Shown piece by piece: positions 27,751 through 39,544 of a stretch of DNA of 64,000 nucleotides. The stretch is from Pempheris klunzingeri (lineage: Eukaryota; Chordata; Actinopteri; Acropomatiformes; Pempheridae). Both the position numbers and the translations under genes were made by a program. Location: the NCBI RefSeq assembly GCF_042242105.1, contig NC_092019.1:23243328-23307327 (forward strand). Reading direction: 5' to 3'. The stretch's first letter is position 1; every line of letters starts with the position of its first letter. Below the pieces are notes generated by a model. It had not been told where the DNA came from, ran no database searches, and saw nothing but the letters and a program-made list of their open reading frames with translations.

Positions 27751-30700
27751 CAGGACATGTGAGCCTACCTTTGACTTCCTTTATCTCAATTTCCTCCTCT
27801 CTGCTTCCTATTTCCTCTCGGACACCTCTAATACTGATGACAGCCTTCAGCTCGGAGAGGTTGGGGAACGAGCCAGGGTTTAGCAACATCACCGCACGCA
27901 GGAAACTGGCTGCTTCGGTAGCAGAGGGGAAACAGGTAGAGGGCAGACGGGAGCATGGCCTGTTGTCCACTTGGAGGAAAAGGAGGGAGCTAGTAAAGAG
28001 AGACAGAGAAGGAAACGTTAGGAAAGAGCATGTACGTCATCGCTGAGGCTTGTTCGAACGGGTAGGGCTGTCAGGATAAAGTGTTAATAAACTCTGGAAC
28101 CTTCTCAATCGTTTGCAAAAAGTCACACCTTCTTATAAAACAAACGCAAAAATGTACCTCTGAGATAACTTACTGCTAAAATGGATACACAGAAGTTAAT
28201 ATTCTCATATCCCTGCTGACACTTTAAGCTACTTTTAAGCTGCCATCTTGGCCAGGTCTGCTTCGCAAAAGAGGTTTCCAGCCTCTATGGGACTAAAATC
28301 AAGACTACGTAACTTCGTTTGAGCAGCTGCAGCGGTCGGCCTTAGTTGGCACAAATGGTAATTGCAGGACGCTGGTACATTTAGTTCTGTGCACAGACTT
28401 TGACACAACACAAGACCAGGAAAACTGAAAACTTCTGCACCCACAGCAGTTAGACACATAGACCCGTATAAGGTGCTGTGTGACACAGTGCTGTAAAGCA
28501 TTACACACTTCTCACAGGACATTGTACGTATTAAAGGAAGAGGCCCAGCGCGGGAATGAAAGAGGTGCCATTCTCCCTATTACAAGTAAGTGTCAACTAA
28601 ATCAAACTGATTTAGTTTGAATAGTTCAAAAATGTTGCTTTAACTGGTTAGACAAAATTAAATAAAACACAACTCCACTCCACTACTTCTGACATTTCAC
28701 TCAACACCTACCCATTTGAATCAGTCGGGGATGCCTGAGTCAGCAGGTTGGCGAGCTGCTGAGGGTCGACGTCAAACAGGTTCCTGTTAGTGGCGAGGGG
28801 GGCGGAGCCTCTCAGTTTGAGTGGTGAGTGGAGGAGGACACTGAGCGCCCAGAGCAGGGAGCTGTTGGAGAAGGTGCCACGGTTTTGTGGGAGGCTCGCG
28901 TGAAGGACCAGAGTGCCTTTGGCCCACAGGGGATTCTGGTGTGTGAAGCAGTCGCTGCCATCCCATCCACAGGGGGCGCTGTCGCATCCCTGCTCGCAGT
29001 GGGAGTTGGCGTAGTGGTCGCGACAATACTGGATGTGGCCCGGACTGAGAGCCATAATAGGGAGGGATGAAGCGATGTAAAGACAAGAGGAAGAATAAGA
29101 AATCTGACAAAATAATCTCCGCTCAAGGACTACCTACTAGCTTTTTCCCCCTCACAAACAGATTTGAACAAAGACCAGCAGATGTGGTATTTAGCTGTCA
29201 AACTCCTATTTCTGAGGAATAATGACCATTAATGATTAAACATCATTATTTCTACTATCATTTGTGCTCTGCTCTAATGAGTTCACTTTGTGGACAGTTC
29301 AATGCTACTCTTTTCATGCACAGCCTCAAATCAACAATGTGGTTTTAATATTGTGTTTCATATTGTGTTTATTGAACAACATATAAATGTTATTATGTTG
29401 CCTGCACCTAAGCCAAAAAAACCCCCTTTTTATTATTTCCCTATTTAATTATACTTAGCAGTAGAACTGCAAGTGTACTGATTAATAGCAATAAACAGCA
29501 GTGAATTAATTAAATTAATGATAATAATAATCATAATATCAATAATCATGAAGTTCTTAATGAGAGAAAAAACTTTCAAATATTAATACAAATACAAATA
29601 ATACAAATTAATGCAAAAAAAACAACACATAAACAGACATACAACAATTCAAAAGGACAAACATAACTGGCATAAAGAAGCCAAAGAAAACATGAAATGT
29701 TCTAATTCACAACATTCATTTTTAAGATGGAAATTGTTTTTCTATGTTCTCGAAGACACTGATAATGATAAAGTGTTTTTACTTGCACTGGCCCCGGTCC
29801 TTCAGGCAGTCGAAGCCGTCTCTAAGGCACTCAGGCTCCATACACTCTCTGTCACATGACCCGTTTCCGAACTTGTCCTTACACTTTCTGTTGACGGGAC
29901 ACTGGCCCCACGGATCACCAGACGCAGCTGTGACACAAACACAGATTAGCGCAAAAAATGTGGCAGTAGTGCACAGTGTTGTGATAAACTGAGATCATAT
30001 TGTAACAGTTGTAGTCAAAAATGGAATAATGGTATATTTGCAGAGTGATATACATAGAAATGGGCTACTGTATGTCTTATGAGGGTATTATCCATAAATG
30101 AATAATATGCTTGCAGCACTGAGATATGACAGGCAAGCAACACACATTCATATTCACATGTATGTATGTGTGCCTGTATGTGTAGATGACGTCTTATTCA
30201 TTTCAACTGTGCATTATTTCATTAGTTTCATTTAACTCTTGAACCAGACATTACACATAGCTACATTTATTTAACTGACCACACAAACTGGTTTCACAAG
30301 CGGTTTTATCGCAGGACCAACTTCACTCTCATATTCAAACCGCCCATTGTTTCAGAGCATTAGCAACTATTCACAACAATGCAGGTCAAGCCATGAAAAG
30401 TGGGTCCTGATACGGGCCGTTAAAGGGAACAGGAAATGGGGCCGACATAAACAGGAAGTTTCCAGGAGAAGCGAATAGCAACAGGAAATAGATTGGGCTG
30501 GGCCTTGATAAAGGTCGAAGGTCGTCACCGTGGCAATGAGGAATGTGATGGAGTTGGACAATGGGCTTGGCAGGTGTGTGCGGGACCGTAAAATCATAGC
30601 AGAAAAAAAAAAAAAGCCTGAACAATAGAACTGAAATTAGACATTTTAGGCTTTTCACTTGATCAGCAAAGAAAGGCGCAGTGGTACAGGGGCAATAAAA

Positions 30701-31157
30701 ATACATATACATACACACACAGTCCTTATATTTCTATAAATATGAATGTAAGGAATAACAAGAGTGTCAATAAGAAACAAACAAATGAAGCTGTTAATAT
30801 GAATGAAACTGTTACGCAATAAAATAGTTTTCACTTTGGAGAGATATTATGAAATGTTAACTCCACATCTCAATTGACCAAAAACAAACACGCAAAAAAT
30901 GCCTACATCAAAATATAACATATACTTATATAACTTAATATAACTGATTTAATGCAGCTCAGAGACTAGACGCCGCTTTTTTCAAACTGGTCATCAGATT
31001 CAACATTTCCGTACACAGCCTACAGCCACAGGATAGAGTTTCACTTACCTTTGAAATGTGTTTCATGTGTGTACAAAGGAAGAGAGAGCGGGGTGGCTAA
31101 CTCACCTTGACATGTCCAGCTCAGTCCCAGCAGAACAAACGTTCTCAGAGCCAACAT
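21937..31157 (-). CDS. EGF-less Notch-like receptor, 11 exons, 792 aa
   Basis: Exons, 5' to 3' on the minus strand: 31157-31106, 29927-29783, 29044-28712, 27989-27769, 27535-27211, 26584-26409, 25478-25417, 24871-24748, 23333-23236, 23049-22718 and 22447-21937. Junctions are GT/AG and phases agree throughout. The protein starts with a signal peptide (MLALRTFVLLGLSWTCQ) and goes directly into two complete six-Cys LNR repeats (about residues 27-100). Next come NOD (from about 102), NODP with VDNRPC and CFPSATEAASFLRA (177-250), one membrane helix (AVIAIAVGLALALAVVVF), a basic juxtamembrane stretch, a RAM-like region, three recognisable ankyrin repeats (about 445-590) and a Ser/Pro/Gln-rich tail. 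EGF repeats, LNR-A and an obvious furin (S1) site are missing. It sits beside pbx2, as NOTCH4 does in humans. Zebrafish databases list a 'notchl' gene that may correspond. Confidence 0.88.
25113..25195. repeat. Probable LINE/SINE 3' tail fragment
   Basis: TTGTAAAGGGCTCTGAGC followed by AAAGTGCTGTACAAATAAC and an ATTTATTA-type tail resembles the conserved 3' tail of fish L2-type LINEs and their SINE partners. Only the tail is seen. Confidence 0.5.
27716..27751. repeat. (GT)n(GA)n microsatellite
   Basis: GT array followed by GA, lying just inside intron 4 of the Notch-like gene, immediately after the donor at 27768. Open-frame read-through into it gives a false His-Thr run. Confidence 0.9.
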
Positions 31158-31505
31158 CTCCAGGTTGTCCAGGTCACCAGCTGCAGGCCTTTTCTTGTTT
31201 GCTCAGAGGGATCGGCGATCCAGTCCAGCTGCGTGATAAACCTGCCTCTGATCTCCAGAAGCCCACAGCTTTTATCTCTGTAAGAAATCTGCAGCTCTGT
31301 TGTGTCCCTTTAGTCCTGCTGTTCACAATGAACAGTTAACTCTGAGTGAAGTTGCCCAGCTCCATCCCCGCTGCCACCAACACCTTCCACCACCACCACC
31401 ACCACCACCCTGCCCACTTTGTTCACTCGCTCTTTTTTCAGAGGCTCTGCGGATATCTGGACAACTTCCTGCCACTGTGTGGAGAATAATAGGAGGGTGA
31501 TGACC

Positions 31506-31543
<38 letters not shown>

Positions 31544-31696
31544 ACGTGTATTCGTAGCTCTTACTGTGTCTCAACGTGAAAAAACCCAACAGTACGGGGT
31601 TAGTGAGCTGTTGGAGGAGCCGTTATTTCACAATGTTGTAAAAAGCTACAGGGTGTGAGGGGACGGCGTGGTTTGAATTTGACCTTCTGTCTGTAG

Positions 31697-31744
<48 letters not shown>

Positions 31745-32820
31745 CTGTTTGATCCAGCTGCTGAGTCCAAAAAAAAAAACACACTTGACTGCTTTGCCTC
31801 TGAGAGTACTCTGTAGTACTGCTTCTGATTCTTCTGTTTAATTCACAGAAGAAAAGAGAACATTTTGGGCCCAAATGGCTCTTTGTCGAGCACAAAGTGA
31901 CGTAAACAGGAACAACTAACTTGAGCAGTTTGCAGTGTTGTGAGTCCTTTGTGTTGCCAGCTGTCTGATATTAATTGCATATGTTGACTATGTTCTTTTA
32001 CACATTATGACATGTTTTGTCATAATTTGTCTTGAATCGATAATAATGATTGACAAAGAATAACAAAAGAACATTTTAACAGACAACGTAGCCTTTTCCA
32101 TTAAAAAACCTAAACGAATGTAGTGCTGAAATAATACCACTTAAGTGAAACACCTGTTCAGCGGCATAAAAACTGGATTGCTTCAGATAGTGTCAGCCTG
32201 GAAGACGCAACCACAGTCTGTGCTTAACAGGATTCAAAGGTCATCTATGCAACATTCAGAACATTAGTATGGCAGTATGACAGCTATCTGCTATGTAAAG
32301 ATACAGTGGAGTGATGGAGGCCTGAGCAAAGAATGAAGTCACACTCGATCCGTGTGTGTCGTAATCTGAGCTTCCCTGTCCTTTGTTTTGGTCATCGGAA
32401 CGGCTGCATGTGCATGTTAGTGCACGTGAGTCTGAGAGTCGTTCAGTGAGTGAATTTGTAGCACAAAGAAACGGACCCAAAAAAAACAAGCCAGAGCCGC
32501 TGCCCAGCGACAGACTCGGCTAAGCTAGTGAGCTAACACAGTAGCACGAAATCTAAGAGAGGTTGTCAGTCAGCAGAAACGAGTACAGAACGAACAAGAG
32601 CGAGCTAGAGAGCTGGCGGTGGAGGCGGCGGTGGGGGGTGGGGGGAGGCACACATTGCTGAGATGTTGAGATTTTGTACTATTAATGGACCATGAGACCA
32701 TTAAGAACAGTCATTTTGGCAAAGTCCTGGAATTTAACTTTGTCATCACGATGTAAGTAACGGTGTAATACACAGCTGGTAATTAACATAGCAATGAACT
32801 CCAAGATGGAACCTTTCTGT
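31158..32820. other. Intergenic region rich in simple repeats
   Basis: This is the upstream flank of the Notch-like gene. It holds (CCA)n at about 31388-31409, (GT)n at about 31509-31541 and (AC)n at about 31696-31742, plus AT-rich unique sequence. I looked for Cys-rich EGF-type exons on the minus strand here and between 29.93 and 31.1 kb and saw none. Confidence 0.5.
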
Positions 32821-32833
32821 CTTTATTCCCTCT

Positions 32834-35800
32834 CTACTGGTGACCTGCTCTCTCTGGTTGGGGCCCTGGAGCTCCTCTTTCCATGCAGTATTCTTCCCAA
32901 AGCTCATTAAACAAATTCCCAGTCGCCCCAAAAGAACACCCTTGATCCTTTTTGGGGTCACACAATCCCAAATCCATCTTTTTAAACACGGCACAGAAAA
33001 CCTGCCGTGAGAGCGGCGTCGTCACCTTCTCTACGCAGTGGTTGTAGTAGTGCCTGTACACCTCGGACATGTTGGAGAAGACTGGCTCCAGACACAGCTT
33101 AGAGATGGACGTGCCATAGCAGTATGAAGGCACTTTGGGCAAACTCTCCAGGAACTCCTTCAGGACTACGTGCTCTGAAGCTTTACGAGACTTCCTCTGC
33201 GTTTGCTTCTTGACTTTTTCCTCTGAACTACCCTGAACGAATGGATTTTGCGCCCAGTTAAGTACTGACCACTCTCCAATCCCCATAGTGGAGAGGAACA
33301 TCTTTTTGCAGACTTGCTTTCTGTCACCGTCTGCCATCAAATGATACCGCATGGACACTGATCTTCTCGACTGAGTCCACGGCGCTCTGGTTCTTTCCAC
33401 TGGGTCGCAGTCAACTAATCTGGCCACATACATCTTTCTCTGAGCCCAGTTCATGCACTGCCAGAAACTAGTGAACAGCTCCTTCCTCATTTCTTCACTG
33501 AAGTCAGCACAGAAGCGGTTGGATGCCCTCCTGCAAGCGCTGGATGTACATCCCGGTCCGATCGTCCTCTGAGCTTTAGTTATGGTCATGCCGTCTTTCT
33601 TTCTTTTGCTGACGTACGGTTTGCCCTCCATCCTGAGTTGCTTCTGTCGATTTTGCTTCCATGTTAGCGGCCTTGCAACCCTGGATTTCTTCCTGGCTGG
33701 TCCCTCTTGTTCTGGTGGCCTGTTTTTGTCTTTATCAGTGCTATTCACTTGTTCTGCAAAAACAGGGAAATACCATTACTGTGATTCACTTTGGGGTTAA
33801 GGCAAAAACTAAGGCCTTTTGCTAACAAATGGAAAATATTGGTACCAACTCTAACATTGTTACTTAAGTGTACTAAGCTGGGGCTGCAACTAACAGTCAC
33901 ATTCATTCTAAATTACTAGTCATTGATTTTTCCAATGAAATAATTAATGATGAAGTCTATAGAATATCAAATTGTTTGTAAAAGAAAAATGCATAATTAT
34001 CATAATTTTCTAAAGATAAACACCCAAAGGTAATCACTTAGCAAGTGTATGTACCAGAGCACAACACAAAGTCCTCACATTGAAAGGTTTGGAACTAGAA
34101 AATGTTTGGCATTTGTTTGGCTGGATAATTGATCGACTATCACATGCTGGCTTGTTGATATATCAACTAATTTTCTCAGCCCTACAAGTAAGTTTAGTAA
34201 ATAGCTGAAAAATAGTAAAGACAGAACAAATCCAAACAAAAGAGTACTCACCCTGGGTAACTTCCCCAGTATTAGTGATTGCAGTAGGAGCAGGGGTCTG
34301 CTGTGGGCACTGAGGGAGAGCAGGCCTCTTTTCTAAGTTGCTTTCAGTTGCTTCATTCTTTTTTGCTGTTCCCCTCTGCGCCCAGTTGAGCACAGACCAC
34401 TCTCCTATCCCCAGAGTGGACAGGAACATGTTTTTACACACTTGTTTCCTTTTGCCATCCACCACCAAGTGATACCGGAGTGAAACTGATCTCCTCGACT
34501 GCGACCCCACGGCTCGAGATCTTTCCACGCGATCGCGGTCAACTTGTCCCGCTACGTACTGTTTTCTCTGGGCCCAGTTCATGTGCTGCCAAAATTCATC
34601 AAACACTTTCATCCTGTCCTCCTCGTTGATTTCATTACAGTGCCTGTTTGATGCCCTCTTGCATGCGGTCGAGGTGCACCTCGGTCCCACTGCTCTTGGC
34701 TGTTTTGTCACAATCTCGCCGTCTTTTTTCCGTTTGCTCACGTACGCTTTGCCCTCCATCCTCAGCTGTTTCTGCATGTTTTGCTTCCACTTTGATGGAT
34801 CTGCAGCTTTGGTTTTGGGTTTTTGTCCTCCAGCCCCTGCCTTCTGCAAACGAGTGTTTCCATTTTTGGCAGCTGTGTTATGGAGCGCTGAAATGACAGA
34901 CAAAGACACGCCTGGATTAATTATTGGAAGCAGGGATTCTGAAATACACAAGAATCAGCTGGAATTTACATTTTTGGTTTAATGAACACAAAAATATCCA
35001 ATAAGCAATGTTATTCCTAGTTCTGGTTACTCCAACAGCCTACAGCACAAATGACACCTATTTTGACCAAAGCTTTGACAAACTTAAGTATGTGGACCGA
35101 CACACTAAAAATATCATTTTTATCTTTTCTTTGCTTTTCTGCTTACAATACAAAAAAAACATGTACATATGTGGAGAAAATCCCACTGAAAGGACACTGT
35201 TACAGAGCTTCAATGCCAATGTGATCGTAAAAAACAGCTGTATTTGCTGGCCTCATTTTGGGCCAGTGAGTACAGCTTACTTTCATTAGTTAAATTACAC
35301 CTAATATAACTAATAAAAATAAATCATGATGTGGATGAATATAAAATAATAGAATATAAATGATAATATAAAAAAATACTCTTGATCCAGGCAACTGTCA
35401 GGGATGTGACCATATAGGGTTTTATTTTTATGTTTTTAACAGGCTTTATGTGACTAATGAGTAAAAAACAGGACATAAGCTCAGGAAGAAAATTCTACAG
35501 TGTTATGTCACAGCATATTACGGTCAATGTCAGCTGACTGCTAATACCAGATCAAATCATTATTCTTTCGCATCTGCAGACTAGAGATCCCTCTCAAAAT
35601 ATGGCTGCAGAAGTTAAAACCACATGACTTCACCACACTGTTACTTACCAGTGTTGGCACCCAGAGGACCCGCGCCCTGAGAAGGAAACTGGGGGATCAT
35701 CTGCGGCTCTGCGATCATCACCGAGTGGGACCTTTTTTTGGATGCTGCATCACATTTCCTGCTCACATCAGCGGCGTGTGGGTGGTCTGGAGGAAAACAG

Positions 35801-35837
35801 CACACACACACACACATCTGGTTAAGCCGTGCCAGCA

Positions 35838-35921
<84 letters not shown>

Positions 35922-36054
35922 ACATTGAGACACTCAAGAGTCTGAGCTGATACACACCAGGCGGGATGTGGTGCAGCCCGAAAGTCTCAGTGACTGTGGG
36001 TCTGTGAACAGGGGGGTCATTGGTGGCTTTGGGATGGAGACCAATATCCTCCAT
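32834..36054 (-). CDS. Spliced gene with two transposase-like N-terminal domains, 4 exons, 596 aa
   Basis: Exons on the minus strand: 36054-35958, 35786-35649, 34887-34252 and 33753-32834. All introns are phase 1 and the frame closes at a stop. Exons 3 and 4 each encode a copy of one domain: KQLRMEGK-YVSKRKKDG, GP-CTS-AC-RASNR-C, FW--MNWAQRK-YVA, QSRRSVS-RYHL, KQVCK-MFLST-GIGEWSVLNWAQ. Only exon 4 continues with LPKVPSYCYGTSISKLCLEP, SEVYRHYYNHC and DPKKDQGC. This layout resembles the N-terminal part of a transposase-like protein family common in insects and fish, whose formal name I am not sure of. The catalytic part that would follow is absent. Open frames across spliced exons suggest a host-adopted gene. 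The ATG at 36054 is uncertain, because the frame stays open upstream to an acceptor near 36136. A poly(A) signal lies at 32822-32827, right after the stop. Confidence 0.72.
35841..35920. repeat. (AC)n microsatellite, long
   Basis: A perfect AC array of about 40 units lies inside intron 1 of the minus-strand transposase-derived gene, with a shorter AC run just left near 35801-35813. Confidence 0.95.
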
Positions 36055-36700
36055 TGCTGCAATGGCTAAAACACAAGAAACAGGTTGTTGGGGGTCTTTG
36101 GCACCAAGCAGAACAATGACAGACTCATATTCACCCTGAAAACAAACTAAAAACACCCTTCATCCACATCTCAGCAGTGGACAACACCGCCATGTGTCTG
36201 CATCCAGATGTTGTTGCTGCTGCTGACGTAGAAGTAGGCGTAGCGGGCCTGACATTCACAGAGAAGGTGAGTCCAAGCGGCCGGACCGGTGGCCACGTTA
36301 CTCACATATTCACCTTACGTGGAGCTAACGTTAAATCCTAGCAGCTCTTGTCGCAGGCTAAACCAGGACAAGCCCTTTAAACTGACACGTAATGTCGGCT
36401 CTGGTGTTGGCTTACACAGTGTTATACATTTGAACACGTCTCGTAGACCCGTCGGTTCCATCCAGACCAGAGGACAAGTTTCACCCGCCGCCGCTCTTCA
36501 CTCCATCGTGGCCCTGACGGCGAAGCACAGCATCTGTCTGCCGGCTCGACGAGCTCAGCTTGGTTTTGCTGGATGTCTGAAGTGTCCGATCTGAGGGGCT
36601 CCCCGCCATGGATGTGCCTCCCACTGGAAATCTGCCATCGCTGCGCATGCGCACTGGCTGTCGCGGACAAATTGGTGTCAGTCAGCTGATTGAGAAGAAA
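36055..36700 (-). promoter_or_regulatory. Promoter and 5' region of the transposase-derived gene
   Basis: CpG-containing sequence with a palindromic NRF1-type site GCGCATGCGC at 36643-36652, a common element of broadly active promoters. On the minus strand a short ATG-initiated frame (MAGSPSDRTLQTSSKTK) runs toward a GT donor near 36485 but does not join exon 1 in frame. It may be 5' UTR or a uORF. Confidence 0.4.
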
Positions 36701-36895
36701 TGTGTGCACACAAGGAAACTGACCTGCACACAGTGCCGAGAGCAATGTGAAGGAAGAGAGGTAGAAGTGGACGTACAGGTGAAATCAAACTGTTCCTGTT
36801 CATTTTACACAAGAATGCAAAGATATGGAATAAATACTGAATGTGTAATGTAATAGATTACTTTTTATGAATGCAAAGATATGGAATAAATACTG
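36701..36895. repeat. Short tandem duplication
   Basis: A unit of about 50 bases (GAATGCAAAGATATGGAATA through TGTAATGTAATAGATTAC) occurs twice in a row at about 36812-36863 and 36868-36920. Otherwise the stretch is featureless. Confidence 0.6.
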
Positions 36896-37580
36896 AATGT
36901 GTAATGTAATAGATTACTTTTTATATATGCAGCACCGGTCACACAACAACAAAAACAGCAATTATAATAGTACTGCTACTTCTACTACTACTATTGATAA
37001 TAATAATAATTATAATTATAATGTTTTGATATTTAAATGTCTTGCAGTATTGGAAGAAGTAATCAGATGTTAAAGGAATAGTCCTCAGAATTTTGCTCGA
37101 GCAAAAGTACAAACATAGTATGTCTCCACGTCCTTTACTTACAATACATACATGTAAAAAATACTCCATAACTAGGAAAAGTCTGAAGTAAAAGCACATT
37201 ATTATCACCAGCATATGCAAAGTGTTGTGCAAAGTAAATGTACTTGTTATGGAAATATACATCACATGATACACTGTCGAGTATTTCAGTTCAGTGTTTC
37301 CACACTAAGGGGTGGCCAGTGATTAAATGTAAGCAGTGCATACTACTTAAGTACAAATTCGAAGAATTTGTACTTTGCAGCTGTCTTGTTATTTTTCATT
37401 ATTATTATTTATTGCCCACACACAAAATAGATGAATTAGCTCCATGCTGACCAGTAAAATGCTACTTGCATATCAGTTTGTCTGTAGTAAAAATACTGAG
37501 GCCTAACCATCACTCTGGACTCTAAAAATAGGCTAGATAAATATAAAAAAAAAGACTTTCCTTCTGCAATAAATCTGTCA
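36896..37580. repeat. AAGTA-rich teleost interspersed repeat, copy 1
   Basis: The segment contains GGAAGAAGTAATCAGATGTT, AAATACTCCATAACTAGGAA and GTAAATGTACTTGT. These resemble a very common fish interspersed repeat built on AAGTAAAAGTAC words, probably a MITE-like element. It is repeated with high identity at 39890-40690. Confidence 0.65.
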
Positions 37581-39120
37581 AAAACGTATGTATTATTTTA
37601 AAACTACACTTGAAAGGATACACAGTCTAAGTTTAAGTGATTTATAGGGGCTTGAAAACAGGTTGCTTAAAACAGCTTACTTGTAGCTTTGCGCATGCCA
37701 TCCCTCTAACATGAAAGGAGGGGAAGGAAGGAAGCTATCAGGGGGTTCAAAGTTTCTGCTGGTGGTTTCATGCCCTCAGTTGTGGACTGCAGCACAAGCC
37801 AAGGACAACCAATCAGACAAAGCCAGCAACTATCCCGGGGCCACACACTAAGAGGCAGCCTGTCAATTGCTCTTTGGTAGTTTCATTAATTTCAAATTTG
37901 TAAAGGAATCTAAAGTATGATAGTAACTAAGGTAAGGTAAGGTAAGTAAGGTAACACTAGTTTTATACTAATAGAGGCAATAAGCCTTTCACAGCGACAG
38001 TAAACCAGCATGTAAAATAGCAGGACCTTGAAAGTGAATTAGCTAAATGGAATTCAGCCATCCTTAATTTAATCATTTACTGTGCTTTTATTGTGACATG
38101 TCAGAATGTCTGCAGTGAAGGCCTTTGGGGTGCCTGCACAACGGAGGTATCCTAGGGTCCGAACAATAAATGGTGAGCTCCAGTGCCCCCCAACTGGCTA
38201 CCAGGTATTCTGTAACATCTTAAGTCTCTTTTTCAAATGCTGTTTTGGGTCCAGCCTACTGTAACCTAACTTATTATCGGTTTTATACCATAACACCGTC
38301 GCCCAAAAACCTTAAACAATGTTCCTATAACATAGACAGATGTAACTTACACATTACAAGAAAATTGAATTAAAAGTGTCCCTTTCTATACAAAAATGTC
38401 TTCATCTAAAACGATATATATAATAAATATAATAATGATATTTTGCACCTTACTAATGTTTTAGATTCCAAATTTGCACTCAGTATATTTGCACTCTATC
38501 CTGCCTTGTACTGCATCTGCTGCACGACAACTTCCCTTCAGATAAATAAATCTTATCTCGTGAATTATTTACATAGTAAAACACACAGTAACACGGAGAA
38601 TTGCGGCAAGGTGTCATAAACATGATAAAACATAAACGCAACAGTATGAAAACAGTATGAATAAATGTGGTATTACTTTATCATAAATAACAGCAATAGT
38701 AATTCCATGTTTATTCCAGCATCACTGCACTACTGTCTTCTTCACACTCTTTGTCATAGTTTTTAACATCTACACACACATATATAAATATATATATATA
38801 TATATTTAAATTGTAAATGCTTAAGTTAATGTGTGTTAAGTAAATTCTGTGTGTTCATGTGTGAGTAAACCAGAGTAAACCTCTGATGATCGCGGTGATG
38901 CTCCACGACTGATGAGGCAGTTTCAGCTTCTGGTCACGTGGTGTCGCTGTTGGACTGTTTCCATCAGCCTCACTGACGTAACACGTAACCAGTGTACTGT
39001 GTTACATGCAACAAATATTATGTTTCCCGCAGAGGTTTATGAAGGGATTTGGAATAAATATGGTGCTACTTTTAAAGCAAAGTGTGCTTTAGTCGCTAGT
39101 CTTTGTCCGCCATGGTGGCA
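37581..39120. other. Intergenic AT-rich sequence
   Basis: No gene recognised. A (TA)n stretch lies near 38780-38808. The right end approaches the tap1 promoter. Confidence 0.35.
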
Positions 39121-39135
39121 GACATAGAGACAGCC

Positions 39136-39180
39136 GGGGCTTTCCGTGGTAGGAGGATATAAAGAGTTACTTTCGGTTTC
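39136..39180 (+). promoter_or_regulatory. tap1: tap1 promoter: kB site, TATA box and ISRE
   Basis: GGGGCTTTCC at 39136-39145 fits the NF-kB consensus. TATAAA lies at 39158-39163. TTTCGGTTTC at 39171-39180 fits the core interferon-stimulated response element (TTTCNNTTTC). The order kB - TATA - ISRE lies about 2 kb before the tap1 start codon. Mammalian TAP1 is induced by interferon and NF-kB, so these sites are likely functional. Confidence 0.62.
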
Positions 39181-39184
39181 TGTT

Positions 39185-39328
39185 GTAACCGTCGAGGCTC
39201 GACGTGTGAACGTGCGGCTGTTTGACTAAAACGTTCATAAGCGTTTTAAGTTTTGGTTCATTAAGGGAAAGAAGGCTTTTTTTCAGACGGACATCAAATA
39301 TCCAGCTTAAACTTCGCACGTCGAAAAA
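39185..39328 (+). other. tap1: Putative non-coding exon 1 of tap1
   Basis: Sequence downstream of the TATA/ISRE ends at a strong donor (AAAAA then GTAAGT at 39329-39334). The coding exon at 41178 is preceded by an acceptor ending TTTTCAG at about 41165. This fits an untranslated first exon spliced to the coding part. The start at 39185 is estimated from TATA spacing. Confidence 0.5.
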
Positions 39329-39477
39329 GTAAGTTGGGTTTGAACAAGCTAGCTTAAGCCGGGCTGGCCTACTGTACCTACTGTAAGGTTAGCTTACACT
39401 CTGACCCGGTTCTACACATGCTGGTGTTGTATTCTTCACTGTTGTGCAAAGCTGATTCGTTTCCAGCGGTGTGTTTC

Positions 39478-39500
39478 TGTGTGTGTGTGTGTGTGTGTGT
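39478..39500. repeat. (GT)n microsatellite
   Basis: A short GT array in the putative first intron of tap1. Confidence 0.85.
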
Positions 39501-39544
39501 TAGTGTGTGTCCTGGTTAGTCAGACCGTTTCCAAGAAATCAGCA

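Noticed and set aside
27653-27770. Open frame with a run of His-Thr after the Notch NODP exon
   Set aside because: It is read-through of the intron into a (GT)n microsatellite. A donor at 27768 ends the exon in a phase that fits the next exon.
28235-28522. Open frames in Notch-like intron 3 as a further exon
   Set aside because: No Notch-like sequence, and exons 3 and 4 already join in phase.
29930-31100. Possible missing EGF exons in the first Notch-like intron
   Set aside because: Minus-strand frames here show no EGF Cys spacing, and the flanking exons already join in phase.
36422-36745. Short ATG frame upstream of the transposase-derived gene as coding exon 1
   Set aside because: Its only nearby donor joins the next exons out of frame. 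Kept as possible 5' UTR.
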